Shown one piece after another: positions 18,116-30,712 of a stretch of 64,000 nt of DNA. Source of the stretch: an uncultured Eubacteriales bacterium (GTDB taxonomy: Bacteria > Bacillota > Clostridia > Lachnospirales > Lachnospiraceae); assembly GCA_949284175.1 (NCBI GenBank), contig CASDVE010000004.1, positions 54,008 through 118,007 on the forward strand. The letters run 5' to 3'. Below the pieces are notes generated by a model, which was not told the DNA's origin, did no database searches, and saw only the letters and a program-made list of their open reading frames with translations. The position numbers and the translations under genes were made by a program. Each line of letters begins with the position of its first letter. The stretch's first letter is position 1.

Positions 18116-19669
18116 TTAGTGTTTAAAATGTCTTATTCCAGTAAAGATCATCGCAATTCCATACTCATTACATTTATCAATGGAGTCTTGATCTCTTACT
18201 GAACCACCTGGCTGAATGATCGCTTTAATACCAGCTTTATGTGCGGATTCCACACAATCATCAAATGGGAAAAAGGCATCTGAGGCAAGCACTGCTCCTT
18301 TTGTCGCATCCTCTCCAATCAGTTCTTTTGCGTGTTCAAAACATTGATTGGCTGCCCAAATGCGATTCACTTGCCCTGGCCCAATCCCAATGGATTGTTT
18401 ATTTTTTGCCACAGCAATACCATTTGATTTCACAAACTTCACCATCTTCCAAGCAAATAGTAAATCCTCCATCTGCTCTTTTGTTGGCTCAGTTTTTGTA
18501 ACCACTTTCATCTGTGCTTCATCGATTAACTTACTATCGATGGTCTGAACAATTAATCCACCATTTACTTTCTTTAAGTCGTAGGCAGTTTCTTTTTGTG
18601 GAATGGAAATATTATCAAGCTGAAGAACTCGAACATTTTTCTTTGTTTGCAAAATCTTAAGTGCCTCTTCTGTATAAGATGGTGCCACAATCACCTCTAA
18701 GAAGATTTTTTGTATTTCCTTAGCAAGCTCTTCATTCACTTCTCGATTGATTGTCACAATCCCACCAAAAATAGATACTTTATCCGCCTCATATGCCTTT
18801 TTCCATGCTTCCATAATGGTATCAGCAGAGCCAACACCACAAGGATTTCCATGTTTGCAAGCCACCACCGTTGGTTCTTCATATTCTTTTAATAGCTCTA
18901 AAGCTCCATTGGTATCATTGATATTATTAAAGGACAACTCTTTTCCATTAAGTTGAACGGCATCCACTAAAGAACCAACTTGTTTTCCCACTTCTCGATA
19001 AAAGCACGCCTTTTGATGAGGATTTTCACCATACCGCATATCTTGTACTTTTTCAAAGGTCATGGTCAGTGTTTCTGGAAAAGATTCATCTTTTCGTTCT
19101 TTCTTTAAGTAGTCTGCAATCATCGCATCATAATGTGCCGTATGGGTAAATACTTTTTGCATTAAATAAAATTTTGTATCAAGAGATACTTCTCCTGCTT
19201 CCTTTAGTTCTGTCAAAACTTTCTCATAATCCTTTGGATCGATCACAACGGTAACATCCTGATAATTTTTTGCAGCAGAACGGAGCATGGTAGGTCCACC
19301 AATATCAATGTTCTCCACCGCATCCTCTCTTGTCACACCATCTTTCATAATCGTTTCCTTAAACGGATATAGGTTGACAATTACCATATCAATGGGTTTT
19401 ACACCTAACTCTTCTATCTGTTCCATATGCTTTTTATTGCTTCTCATTGCCAAAAGCCCCGCATGAACCATTGGATGAAGGGTTTTTACACGTCCATCAA
19501 GACATTCTGGAAAACCAGTTAAATCACTGATTTCTATTGCCTCAATTCCTTCCTCATGAAGTTTTTTGTACGTTCCACCAGTTGAAATAATTTCAACTCC
19601 TAAAGATCGAAGCTCCCTTGCTAATTCTACAAGTCCTGTTTTGTCAGATACGCTAATTAATGCTCTCAT
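18116..19669 (-). CDS. purH: Bifunctional AICAR formyltransferase/IMP cyclohydrolase
   Basis: A 517-residue enzyme for the last two steps of IMP synthesis, using 10-formyltetrahydrofolate. The N-terminal MGS-like cyclohydrolase domain starts [18 protein letters not shown]. The AICAR transformylase half contains [12 protein letters not shown] near residue 267 with the catalytic Lys-His pair, and ends near HFKH. Full length. It is preceded by a ZTP riboswitch that senses the purine/folate alarmone derived from its own substrate AICAR, so build-up of AICAR should switch the gene on. Confidence 0.97.
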   Translation of the reverse strand: MRALISVSDKTGLVELARELRSLGVEIISTGGTYKKLHEEGIEAIEISDLTGFPECLDGRVKTLHPMVHAGLLAMRSNKKHMEQIEELGVKPIDMVIVNLYPFKETIMKDGVTREDAVENIDIGGPTMLRSAAKNYQDVTVVIDPKDYEKVLTELKEAGEVSLDTKFYLMQKVFTHTAHYDAMIADYLKKERKDESFPETLTMTFEKVQDMRYGENPHQKACFYREVGKQVGSLVDAVQLNGKELSFNNINDTNGALELLKEYEEPTVVACKHGNPCGVGSADTIMEAWKKAYEADKVSIFGGIVTINREVNEELAKEIQKIFLEVIVAPSYTEEALKILQTKKNVRVLQLDNISIPQKETAYDLKKVNGGLIVQTIDSKLIDEAQMKVVTKTEPTKEQMEDLLFAWKMVKFVKSNGIAVAKNKQSIGIGPGQVNRIWAANQCFEHAKELIGEDATKGAVLASDAFFPFDDCVESAHKAGIKAIIQPGGSVRDQDSIDKCNEYGIAMIFTGIRHFKH

Positions 19670-19810
19670 GATTCCTCCATTATGAATTGATTCTTCACTT
19701 TATAATTATATGTAGTTGTTAAAAAGATACTTGAAAATCCGGGTTGCTTTCCGTTTTTAAGAATATTAATAGAAGATAGGAGAAAATTTGATGCACATAT
19801 ATAATAAATG

Positions 19811-19925
19811 CAAAAAAACGAAAAGCCAACTACCCGGGTATTTCTATTTGCCCAGGCGGTCGGCTACAAAACGCTGTGCTCCCTGTGGTTTCTTCCACTG
19901 TTCCGCCAGTCACACAGCTTGTCTA
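19811..19925 (-). promoter_or_regulatory. ZTP (pfl) riboswitch upstream of purH
   Basis: The minus strand shows the hallmark blocks of the pfl/ZTP class. GTGACTGGCGGAACAGTGG is followed by CCAC, GGGAGC and the 3' block GCCGACCGCCTGGGCA (around 19849-19864). P1 pairs AGCTGTG with CACAGC. The 3' block also forms a terminator with CCCGGGTAGTTGGC (19825-19838) followed by seven U, so aptamer and terminator are mutually exclusive. Ligand binding should prevent termination (ON switch). It lies about 140 bases before purH; the remaining leader shows nothing recognised. Confidence 0.9.
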
Positions 19926-20008
19926 CGTTAAGAGTACAATATTTTTTTTCTTTTGGCAATACTTTTCTTGCAAATTTCAAAAATTCGATTAGCTAAACAA
20001 ACAAAAAG

Positions 20009-20482
20009 CTACATCCCTTGTTGTTCAAAAAACACATAAAATAGCTCTTCCCAATTGTTATCTTTTAAGTAATAGAACTTCTTTTTCCCTTTTTTACTCA
20101 AATCCACAATGCGTATCGTTTTGATTCCCTTTGCCATTAGAACTTCATATTGGGATTGTTCACTCCCATTCCATACGATCAAAGATAAAATTGGCATCTT
20201 TTCTTGAAGATTTACCTCTCTCTTTTGACTTTTCTTCTCTTTGATAAGAAACATATGATTTGCTAAATATCGCTCCATCTCTCCCTTTTGCTTTTCATTC
20301 ACAAAAAAGGCTTTCCCCTTTATCTTCCCCTCTTCCAAGTAATATAACTCTATATTCTTAATCTGCACATCCTGCCTAAATTGAAACCGATGATACCCAT
20401 CCACACAAAACCAAATCGCTCCAAGAAAGACAAGAAAAAGCAATAATAAAAATCCTTTGTCCTTTGTCGCTTCTTTTATCAC
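20009..20482 (-). CDS. Membrane-anchored protein of unknown function downstream of the sensor kinase
   Basis: A 157-residue protein starting with GTG, six bases after GGGAG. One hydrophobic segment (FLLLLFLVFLGAIWF, residues 11-25) should anchor it with the basic, lysine-rich remainder outside. No family is recognised. It follows the histidine kinase gene by 31 bases and is probably the last gene of the guaB-amidase-response regulator-kinase group, so it may affect signalling; this is inference from position only. Confidence 0.5.
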   Translation of the reverse strand: MIKEATKDKGFLLLLFLVFLGAIWFCVDGYHRFQFRQDVQIKNIELYYLEEGKIKGKAFFVNEKQKGEMERYLANHMFLIKEKKSQKREVNLQEKMPILSLIVWNGSEQSQYEVLMAKGIKTIRIVDLSKKGKKKFYYLKDNNWEELFYVFFEQQGM

Positions 20483-20513
20483 ATCGCTCTCCCTTTTCTA
20501 TATCCGCATATTT

Positions 20514-21965
20514 TTAAACCCTATTTTCTTTTATGTTCCCCCCTTGATATGGCAACCGAACCGTAAAGCATGAGCCTTCCTCCACAACACTTTCCACCTG
20601 TATCGTTCCATCATATAGCTCTACAATATGTTTCACAATGGAAAGTCCTAATCCTGTTCCTCCTTGCTTTCTTGATCGCCCTTTATCCACCCGATAAAAT
20701 CGTTCAAATAGCCTTAATAAATGTTCCTTTGCTATTCCAATGCCTGTATCCTTTACTTCAATTACAAGATCGTTATCTTCTTGAAAGCATCGGACTCTCA
20801 CATAGCCCCTCTCGGTATACGTAAGTGCATTATCCGTTAAATTCAGCACAATTTCTTTTAAACGATAGGAATTTCCATAAAAGAGTGGCAAATTTTCCTG
20901 AAATTCTCCAAATAAATGAACTCCTGTCTTGCTCTTCCCTTCCAATAGTTCCTCTACTTCTTCCCATATCTCCTTCATATCACACATCATTTTTTCACCC
21001 TGCACACTTTCTCCCGATTCCATCTCTGATAGCACTAAAATATCTTGAATTAAAGTACCTAATCGTTTTGCTTCGATATCAATAATATCAAGAAAGTGTT
21101 CTGCATATTCTTTATCTTCCAAAGCTCCATTTTTTAATGTATCCACAAATCCACGAATCGAGGTCAACGGAGTTTTTAATTCATGTGTCACATTAGAAAC
21201 AAACTGCTTTCTCATTTCCGAAAAATTCTCCAGTTCTAAATTTCGACTGTTTAAATCTTCCATTGTCTTCCTCATGTTTTCTGACATACGATTAAAGGAT
21301 TGTGCCAAACGCCCTATTTGATCTTGATCCTCAATCTGAATCATCGCCCCATAATCTCCATTGGAAATCTTCTCTGCAACATCTGTCACAAGTTCAATAG
21401 GTTTTATCATCTTTCTTGTAAAGAAAATGGCAAGCCCAATGGATATAACAACAGCGATGAAAATAAAGGCAATCATCGTTTGTAATACTTTTTCCCATAT
21501 GGCTTGATATTCTAAAAGTGGTGTGGATAACCTCAAAATCCCTTCTATGTTTCCACTTTTAAACCGGACAGCTCCATAATGGCATTTCTCTTTTAATACA
21601 TCAGAATAACGAACTAAGGAACTGCTTCCAGTCTGAATCGCCTCTTTTACTTCTTTCCTAGTTCCATGATTTTCCATAGATTTTGGATCTCTTATGGAAT
21701 CCGCAATGACAGTTCCTGTCAAATCCATCACCGTAATTCGCAATTCAAATTTCTTCGCCTTTTTCATAATATAGTCAAGGAGATCTTCCTTTGTTTTAAA
21801 GGATTGTTCTTCTATTTCATCCGCCAATAAAAAGGCTCGATTCAAAAAAGATTCCTCATTCTTTTCTTGTATGTAGCGGTATCCTTGATTCCAAATGGAA
21901 ATATAAGCCCCTAAAAGACAAACAACGATAATAATAAGATAAGATAAAAATAATTTTTTTCTCAT
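20514..21965 (-). CDS. Sensor histidine kinase, PhoR-like
   Basis: A 483-residue membrane kinase. It has an N-terminal transmembrane helix, an extracytoplasmic sensor of about 130 residues and a second helix near residue 165. A HAMP linker follows, then HisKA with VTHELKTPLTS near residue 260, where the His is phosphorylated. The ATPase domain has N, G1 (VKDTGIGI) and G2 (GTGLGLSIVKHIVE) boxes. The ATG abuts the response regulator stop, so the pair is coupled. The architecture is that of PhoR/WalK-like kinases; the stimulus is unknown. Confidence 0.88.
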   Translation of the reverse strand: MRKKLFLSYLIIIVVCLLGAYISIWNQGYRYIQEKNEESFLNRAFLLADEIEEQSFKTKEDLLDYIMKKAKKFELRITVMDLTGTVIADSIRDPKSMENHGTRKEVKEAIQTGSSSLVRYSDVLKEKCHYGAVRFKSGNIEGILRLSTPLLEYQAIWEKVLQTMIAFIFIAVVISIGLAIFFTRKMIKPIELVTDVAEKISNGDYGAMIQIEDQDQIGRLAQSFNRMSENMRKTMEDLNSRNLELENFSEMRKQFVSNVTHELKTPLTSIRGFVDTLKNGALEDKEYAEHFLDIIDIEAKRLGTLIQDILVLSEMESGESVQGEKMMCDMKEIWEEVEELLEGKSKTGVHLFGEFQENLPLFYGNSYRLKEIVLNLTDNALTYTERGYVRVRCFQEDNDLVIEVKDTGIGIAKEHLLRLFERFYRVDKGRSRKQGGTGLGLSIVKHIVELYDGTIQVESVVEEGSCFTVRLPYQGGNIKENRV

Positions 21966-22670
21966 TTATGAATCCTCAAACTTGTATCCCACACCTCGCA
22001 CTGTTTTAATGCAAGCATATTCTTCTCCATCTCTTGCCAATTTCTTTCTCAAATTTTTAATATGCACATCCACCGTTCGAGTTTCCCCATAATATTCAAA
22101 TCCCCAGATTTCTTCCAAAATGGTTTCCCTTGTATAGACAGTGCCTGGATGCTTAATGAGCAGGTAGAGCAGTTCAAATTCCTTTAACGATAACTCCACC
22201 TTTTCCCCTTCTAACAGCACTTCTCGCTTTTTCTTATCAATGTATAATTCTCCAGAACAAAGTATATTCTCTTCTACTTTGGAATCTCCATTGCCTCCAG
22301 CTCTTCTTAAAACAGCCCTTACCCTTGCCACCATTTCATGCACTCCAAATGGTTTTGTTATGTAATCATCCGCTCCAAGATCAAGACCAACCACATGATT
22401 AAATTCTCCATCTTTGGCGGTTAATAAAATCACTGGCAATCGTTTCAACTCTTGACTTTTTCTGATCTTTTTCAATACTTCTAAACCATCCATTCCTCCT
22501 AGCATAACATCCAAAAGGACGAGATCCACTTTTTCTTTTTTTAAAATCTCTAACGCTTCTTCTCCACTCTCTGCTTTTATAACAGAAAACCCATTTTTCT
22601 TTAAGTTGTATTCAATCAATTCTAAAATATGAATTTCATCATCCACTGTTAAAATCGTTTTTGCTTTCAT
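21966..22670 (-). CDS. OmpR/PhoB family response regulator
   Basis: A 234-residue regulator partner of the adjacent kinase. The receiver domain has the acidic pair in TVDDE near residue 9, the phospho-acceptor Asp in VLLDVML near residue 52 and the Lys in ITKPFG near residue 105. The C-terminal winged helix has RTVDVHIKNLRKKL near residue 203. The ATG at 22670, seven bases after AAGGG, is preferred over one ten codons upstream. It lies 33 bases after the amidase gene. Confidence 0.9.
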   Translation of the reverse strand: MKAKTILTVDDEIHILELIEYNLKKNGFSVIKAESGEEALEILKKEKVDLVLLDVMLGGMDGLEVLKKIRKSQELKRLPVILLTAKDGEFNHVVGLDLGADDYITKPFGVHEMVARVRAVLRRAGGNGDSKVEENILCSGELYIDKKKREVLLEGEKVELSLKEFELLYLLIKHPGTVYTRETILEEIWGFEYYGETRTVDVHIKNLRKKLARDGEEYACIKTVRGVGYKFEDS

Positions 22671-22703
22671 GTAATTTCCCTTTCTCATTTCCTCATCCAC
22701 ATG

Positions 22704-24816
<2,113 letters not shown>

Positions 24817-24843
24817 TTATTAATCAATTGTATATTGTTAAGT

Positions 24844-24872
24844 ATATTAGCAGACATTATACAGCATGTCAA
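24844..24872 (-). promoter_or_regulatory. guaB promoter
   Basis: TTGACA (24867-24872), 17 bases, TAATAT (24844-24849). A second -10-like TATAAT lies inside the spacer. No purine riboswitch is visible in the short leader. The rest of the gap to the nfnB terminator is AT-rich with nothing recognised. Confidence 0.6.
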
Positions 24873-25039
24873 CTAAAATCTCTTACTAATTAAGAAATAA
24901 GTCTTTCCATTTTTTTCTCATTTTTCTTAATTCAAATCGTATCTTTTGCAAGTGACAAAAAGATACTTTGATTTCATTATATTATACAAGAGGAAGATTT
25001 AAAAAATCAAGTCCTTTGATTATTTACTCTATCTGATCC

Positions 25040-25071
25040 AAAAGGGGATGTGCTTTAAAAAACACATCCCC
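25040..25071 (-). terminator. nfnB terminator
   Basis: GGGGATGTG and CACATCCCC form a perfect 9-bp stem with a 10-base loop, followed by TTTT on the minus strand, 24 bases after the gene. Confidence 0.88.
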
Positions 25072-25094
25072 AAAACAATACTCTTCTATATTAA

Positions 25095-26492
25095 TTATTT
25101 ATTTTGAAGAAATTCATCAATGGCTTTTGCCGCTTTTTTACCAGCACCCATAGCTAAGATAACCGTAGCCGCACCAGTTACTGTATCACCACCAGCATAT
25201 ACACCATCTTTACTTGTTTTCATCGTATCTTCCTCAACGATAATTCCGCCCCATTTTTCTACATCAAGTCCTGGTGTGGTTTGACGGATTAATGGGTTAG
25301 GGCTTTGTCCAATGGCGATAATAACAGATTCTACATCAAGCAGATAGTTAGAACCTTCCACAGGTCTTGGTGAACGTCTTCCAGAAGCATCTGGTTCTCC
25401 TAATTCTTGTTTTACGATTTCTAATCCTTTCACCCATCCATTTTCGTCGCCAATAACAGCACATGGGTTATTTAAGAATTTGAATATAATTCCTTCTTCT
25501 TTCGCATGATGAAGTTCTTCCAATCTTGCTGGTGCTTCTTCTTCACTACGACGATATACAATATACACTTCTTCTGCTCCAAGACGTTTTGCTGTTCTTG
25601 CAGCGTCCATTGCCACATTTCCTGCACCAACAACGGCTACTTTCTTGCCGACTTTGACAGGAGTTGGTGTTTCTGGGAATTTATATCCCTTCATTAAGTT
25701 GACACGAGTTAAAAACTCATTTGCAGAATAAACTCCTAATAAGTTTTCTCCTGGAATATTTAAGAATCTTGGAAGTCCTGCTCCTGTTCCTACAAACACA
25801 GCACCATATCCTTCTTCCATTAATTCATCAATCGTAATAGAACGACCAACGATGACATTCTTTTCAATTTTAACACCGAGTTTTTCAACGGTTTCGATTT
25901 CTTTTGCAACGAGAGCTTTTGGAAGACGGAACTCTGGAATACCATAGCTTAATACGCCACCAGCTTTATGTAACGCTTCAAATACAGTAACATCATAACC
26001 TTTTTTAATAAGCTCTCCAGCACAAGTGATTCCAGCAGGACCACATCCTACCACTGCCACTTTTTTACCATTCTTTTCAGTAATTGGCTGTACTTCCTCA
26101 TTTTTTGCCATATGATGATCGGCAACAAAACGCTCTAAACGACCAATACCAACGGATTCTCCTTTGATACCGCGTACGCATTTTCCTTCACACTGATTTT
26201 CCTGTGGACAGACACGACCACAAATAGCAGGAAGGGCATTTTCTCTTGTAATAGTTTGATAAGCACCATCAAAATCACCCTCTGCTACTTTCTGAATAAA
26301 TTCAGGAATTGGAACATTAACAGGACATCCATTTACACATGGTGAATTTTTACAATTCAAACAACGCTTTGCTTCTTCCATAGCCATCTCTTCTGTATAA
26401 CCAAGAGCAACTTCATCAAAATTTTTATTTCTAACATCTGGTGCCTGTTCTGGCATTGCCACCTTTGTTAAACTCATGTTTCTTTCTGCCAT
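25095..26492 (-). CDS. nfnB: NADPH-dependent flavoprotein subunit NfnB (glutamate-synthase small-chain-like)
   Basis: A 465-residue iron-sulfur flavoprotein. The N-terminal part has two four-cysteine clusters, CLNCKNSPCVNGC near residue 43 and CGRVCPQENQCEGKC near residue 91. FAD binding is at VAVVGCGPAGITCAGEL near residue 144 and NADP(H) binding at VAVVGAGNVAMDAARTA near residue 290. It is often annotated gltA, but there is no large glutamate synthase subunit. The preceding gene encodes a ferredoxin-reductase-like partner, so the pair fits the electron-bifurcating NADH-dependent ferredoxin:NADP oxidoreductase. Confidence 0.85.
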   Translation of the reverse strand: MAERNMSLTKVAMPEQAPDVRNKNFDEVALGYTEEMAMEEAKRCLNCKNSPCVNGCPVNVPIPEFIQKVAEGDFDGAYQTITRENALPAICGRVCPQENQCEGKCVRGIKGESVGIGRLERFVADHHMAKNEEVQPITEKNGKKVAVVGCGPAGITCAGELIKKGYDVTVFEALHKAGGVLSYGIPEFRLPKALVAKEIETVEKLGVKIEKNVIVGRSITIDELMEEGYGAVFVGTGAGLPRFLNIPGENLLGVYSANEFLTRVNLMKGYKFPETPTPVKVGKKVAVVGAGNVAMDAARTAKRLGAEEVYIVYRRSEEEAPARLEELHHAKEEGIIFKFLNNPCAVIGDENGWVKGLEIVKQELGEPDASGRRSPRPVEGSNYLLDVESVIIAIGQSPNPLIRQTTPGLDVEKWGGIIVEEDTMKTSKDGVYAGGDTVTGAATVILAMGAGKKAAKAIDEFLQNK

Positions 26493-26514
26493 TTTATTTC
26501 CTCTCCTATCCTAA

Positions 26515-27354
26515 TCAACCTCTACCAATTTTGCATTGGTGATCTCGTTCTTGTTCTAAACGTTCTTCTGCCTTAAACAAGCCTTGACGTTTCATACATT
26601 CATCAAAATCTACTTCAAATCCATCAAAATCTGGACCGTCCACACAAGCAAATTTTGTTTCTCCGCCAACCGTTACACGACATCCTCCACACATACCAGT
26701 TCCGTCGATCATAATAGGATTTAAAGAAACAGATGTAGGAATATTCAATGGTTTTGTAACATTAACAACATTTTTCATCATAATCAATGGTCCAATGGCG
26801 ATGACTTCATCAAATTTTTCACCTTTTTCGATTAAATCAGCTAAAACAGTTGTTACAAATCCTTTGGTACCTTTACTACCATCATCTGTTGTAATATAAA
26901 CATGATCACAAAATTCTTTGAATTTTTCTTCTAAAATTACAAACTCTGCACTTCTTCCACCAATAATAACATCAACCTTCACACCCATTTCATGAAGTTT
27001 ACGAAGTTGTGGATATAAAGGTGCTGCCCCTACTCCTCCAGCTACGCCGATCACGTGATCGCATTTATGAAGTGGTGCTGGTTTTCCTAATGGGCCAACA
27101 AAATCTTCAACACTGTCCCCAACCTTTAATTTGCTGAGTAACTGTGTGGAATGACCAACTACCTGATAAATAATCTGTACTGTTTCTTTTTCCCGATCAT
27201 AATCTGCGATCGTAAGAGGCACTCTTTCCCCCTCTTCGTCTACACGAATGATAATAAATTGTCCTGCTTCACATTTTCTTGCTACATATGGAGCGTGAAT
27301 TTCCATCAATTCTACCGCTTCATTGAGCGTCTCTTTACTCATGATCTCGTACAT
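26515..27354 (-). CDS. nfnA: Ferredoxin-NADP reductase-like subunit NfnA
   Basis: A 279-residue FAD and [2Fe-2S] subunit. FAD binding is suggested by RVPLTIAD near residue 45 and the NAD site by GVAGGVGAAPLYP near residue 103. A C-terminal cluster site with CGGC and a later Cys lies in the segment from MCGGCRVTVGG to ACVDGPDFD. It lies 22 bases upstream of nfnB. The same fold occurs in sulfide dehydrogenase SudB and dihydroorotate dehydrogenase PyrK, but the pairing favours Nfn, which balances NADH, NADPH and ferredoxin in anaerobes. Confidence 0.82.
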   Translation of the reverse strand: MYEIMSKETLNEAVELMEIHAPYVARKCEAGQFIIIRVDEEGERVPLTIADYDREKETVQIIYQVVGHSTQLLSKLKVGDSVEDFVGPLGKPAPLHKCDHVIGVAGGVGAAPLYPQLRKLHEMGVKVDVIIGGRSAEFVILEEKFKEFCDHVYITTDDGSKGTKGFVTTVLADLIEKGEKFDEVIAIGPLIMMKNVVNVTKPLNIPTSVSLNPIMIDGTGMCGGCRVTVGGETKFACVDGPDFDGFEVDFDECMKRQGLFKAEERLEQERDHQCKIGRG

Positions 27355-27419
27355 GGATACAACTCCTCTTTGTTTATTTTTTAACCTAATCTAGGCAACA
27401 TTTTTTATAGTTTGTGTTT

Positions 27420-27448
27420 ATTATATCTCTGTTTAGCCCTTATGTCAA
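27420..27448 (-). promoter_or_regulatory. nfnAB promoter
   Basis: TTGACA (27443-27448), 17 bases, TATAAT (27420-27425): a perfect consensus sigma-A promoter about 65 bases before nfnA. Confidence 0.85.
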
Positions 27449-27584
27449 TTGGTTTTTGATTGTTTAATCTAATTTTTCACTTCATTACACTAAACTATTA
27501 TATTGTATTTTATCTCTTTTTACAAGGGAATTTGTGATTTTTATATCAAAATCCCGTATATTAGGAAATGAAATTTCCTATAAC

Positions 27585-27624
27585 ATAAAAAAACTGCCAT
27601 AGAAATTTCTATGACAGTTTTTTT
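27585..27624 (-). terminator. groEL terminator
   Basis: AAAAACTGTCATAGAAAT and ATTTCTATGGCAGTTTTT fold into a nearly perfect long stem with a U-run immediately after the groEL stop. Confidence 0.9.
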
Positions 27625-27625
27625 C

Positions 27626-29248
<1,623 letters not shown>

Positions 29249-29281
29249 CTATACCTCCAACTATATTTGTTCTATTTGAAT

Positions 29282-29557
29282 TTATGCTTCTACAACAGCT
29301 AATACATCATTTTGTTTTACAATGATATATTCTTCGCCTTCTAATTTCACCTGTGTTCCAGCATATTTAGAATAGATAACTTTATCTCCCACTTTTACTT
29401 CCATCTTTACTTCATCTGTTCCAGGTCCAACTGCGATTACTTCCGCTTCCTGTGGTTTTTCCTGTGACTGGCTTGTTAATACAATACCTGATTTTGTAGT
29501 TGTTTCTGCCTCCAACTGTTTTAATACGACTCTGTCACCCAATGGTACTAATTTCAT
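29282..29557 (-). CDS. groES: Co-chaperonin GroES
   Basis: A 91-residue 10-kDa chaperonin cap. LVPLGDRVVLKQL at the start and the mobile loop with TTKSGIVL near residue 21 are typical. First gene of groES-groEL, with AGGAGG-like ribosome site and an HrcA operator upstream. Confidence 0.98.
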   Translation of the reverse strand: MKLVPLGDRVVLKQLEAETTTKSGIVLTSQSQEKPQEAEVIAVGPGTDEVKMEVKVGDKVIYSKYAGTQVKLEGEEYIIVKQNDVLAVVEA

Positions 29558-29630
29558 AATAAAAAGCCTCCTTTATGTCCTTGTTCGATTCAGTAGGAAG
29601 AAACGGTATTCTATTCTTCCATCTCTCTTG

Positions 29631-29671
29631 TTAGCACTCACTTTATCCGAGTGCTAATCGTTAGTATTATA
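29631..29671 (-). promoter_or_regulatory. groES-groEL promoter with CIRCE operator
   Basis: TTAGCACTC, nine bases, GAGTGCTAA at 29631-29657 is a perfect CIRCE inverted repeat, the binding site of the heat-shock repressor HrcA. A TATAAT -10 box sits just upstream at 29666-29671, so the operator covers the transcription start. No clear -35 at 17 bases is seen. The following 150 bases up to the next terminator are very AT-rich with nothing recognised. Confidence 0.95.
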
Positions 29672-29823
29672 TTAGTTTACAGAAGATAAAAAATCAAGTT
29701 TTAATTATTTTGAATATGGTCAATTTTTAGCAATTTTATTATATTTTCTCATTATATCTCATTTATACTTATTATTTCATTGATTTTCTCATTTTTTATA
29801 ATACGCATAATAATCTGGCAGAC

Positions 29824-29861
29824 AAAAAAAGCCCAAAGGCATACGACCTTTAGGCTTTTTT
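29824..29861 (-). terminator. Terminator downstream of the 3D-domain gene
   Basis: AAAGCCTAAAGG and CCTTTGGGCTTT make a 12-bp stem with one wobble and flanking A and U runs, about 150 bases after the 3D-domain gene. It could act in both directions. Confidence 0.8.
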
Positions 29862-30011
29862 GTTTTTCTTTGTGATATATACTTTATGAATGATTTCTTG
29901 TTACTTGAATTGCTTTTTTCTTCTTTCGCAAATTCATTCTATCAGTATGACGCACATTGATAGAGTTTGTTTTTTTATATTTTATAAATAGAAGAGTTTG
30001 CGTCTTCGTTT

Positions 30012-30404
30012 TTAGATCTTCACTACTTTATAAACTTTTTGGTTTTTCTTTAAACCAAATTTCTTTGCAGCCTTATGGCTTTTAAAATAAATGTCAATAT
30101 GTTTTCCTTTGACGCCACCGCCCACATCTTCGGCACGATAGCTTCCTCCATTAATTTTTAATTTTGTTCCAAGGGGAATGACCTTTCGATCAACCGCTAC
30201 GGTATAACCTTGTCTTGCTCGTGTTCCACTAGCAGTTTTGTCACCCCATTTTCCTGAGCAAATTTTACATCCGCAATATGCAGTTAATTTAAACTTACCC
30301 AAGTACTCCACTTTATGTGTAGGTGCTGCTTGCACCTGTAATGGCGAAATTGTCATTAATAAAACAAAAGTATATATCAGTAATTTCTTCATTGTTTTCA
30401 TCAC
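30012..30404 (-). CDS. Secreted 3D-domain protein
   Basis: A 130-residue exported protein. The signal peptide runs to about VQAA (residues 1-27). The rest is a double-psi barrel 3D domain, as in Rpf, MltA and YuiC-type cell-wall enzymes: LTAYCGC, then VAVDRKVIPLGTKL near residue 70 and AEDVGGGVKGKHIDIYF with the catalytic-type aspartates. It likely acts on peptidoglycan. A GTG start nine bases after AGGAGG is preferred to the ATG next to it. Confidence 0.78.
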   Translation of the reverse strand: MMKTMKKLLIYTFVLLMTISPLQVQAAPTHKVEYLGKFKLTAYCGCKICSGKWGDKTASGTRARQGYTVAVDRKVIPLGTKLKINGGSYRAEDVGGGVKGKHIDIYFKSHKAAKKFGLKKNQKVYKVVKI

Positions 30405-30438
30405 TCTGAATAACCTCCTGATTTGTTTAACGGTTGCT

Positions 30439-30467
30439 ATTGTAGCATAAGATTACAGAGCTGTAAA
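30439..30467 (-). promoter_or_regulatory. Promoter of the 3D-domain gene
   Basis: TTTACA (30462-30467), 17 bases ending in TGC, TACAAT (30439-30444), giving an extended -10. The rest of this gap to the glnS terminator is AT-rich with nothing recognised. Confidence 0.65.
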
Positions 30468-30633
30468 GTAATTATTACAAAATTGTTACATATATTTTAC
30501 ACCAAATTTCACATTTATTTGACCATTTTTAATGCACATTTTACAATTTTCCCGTCAATTCCGCCTTTTAAGCACAAATGTCCTCTATTAAAAGACTGTC
30601 ATTTTTACTGGATTTTTCTTTCCATACAAACCA

Positions 30634-30694
30634 TGAAAAAAGCCCTTATGGAAGGAATGTGATATTCTATCACCTCACCCCTTCCATAAGGGCA
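30634..30694 (-). terminator. glnS terminator
   Basis: TGCCCTTATGGAAGG and CCTTCCATAAGGGC form a long perfect stem, with an inner TGATA/TATCA stem in the loop and TTTTTT after it. Confidence 0.93.
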
Positions 30695-30712
30695 TCTCAA
30701 AATTTTTCTTTT

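Noticed and set aside
27562..27578. AGGAAAT/ATTTCCT short palindrome upstream of the nfn promoter
   Set aside because: It lies outside any predicted transcript between the groEL terminator and the nfnA promoter, and a 7-bp AT-rich palindrome is expected by chance here.
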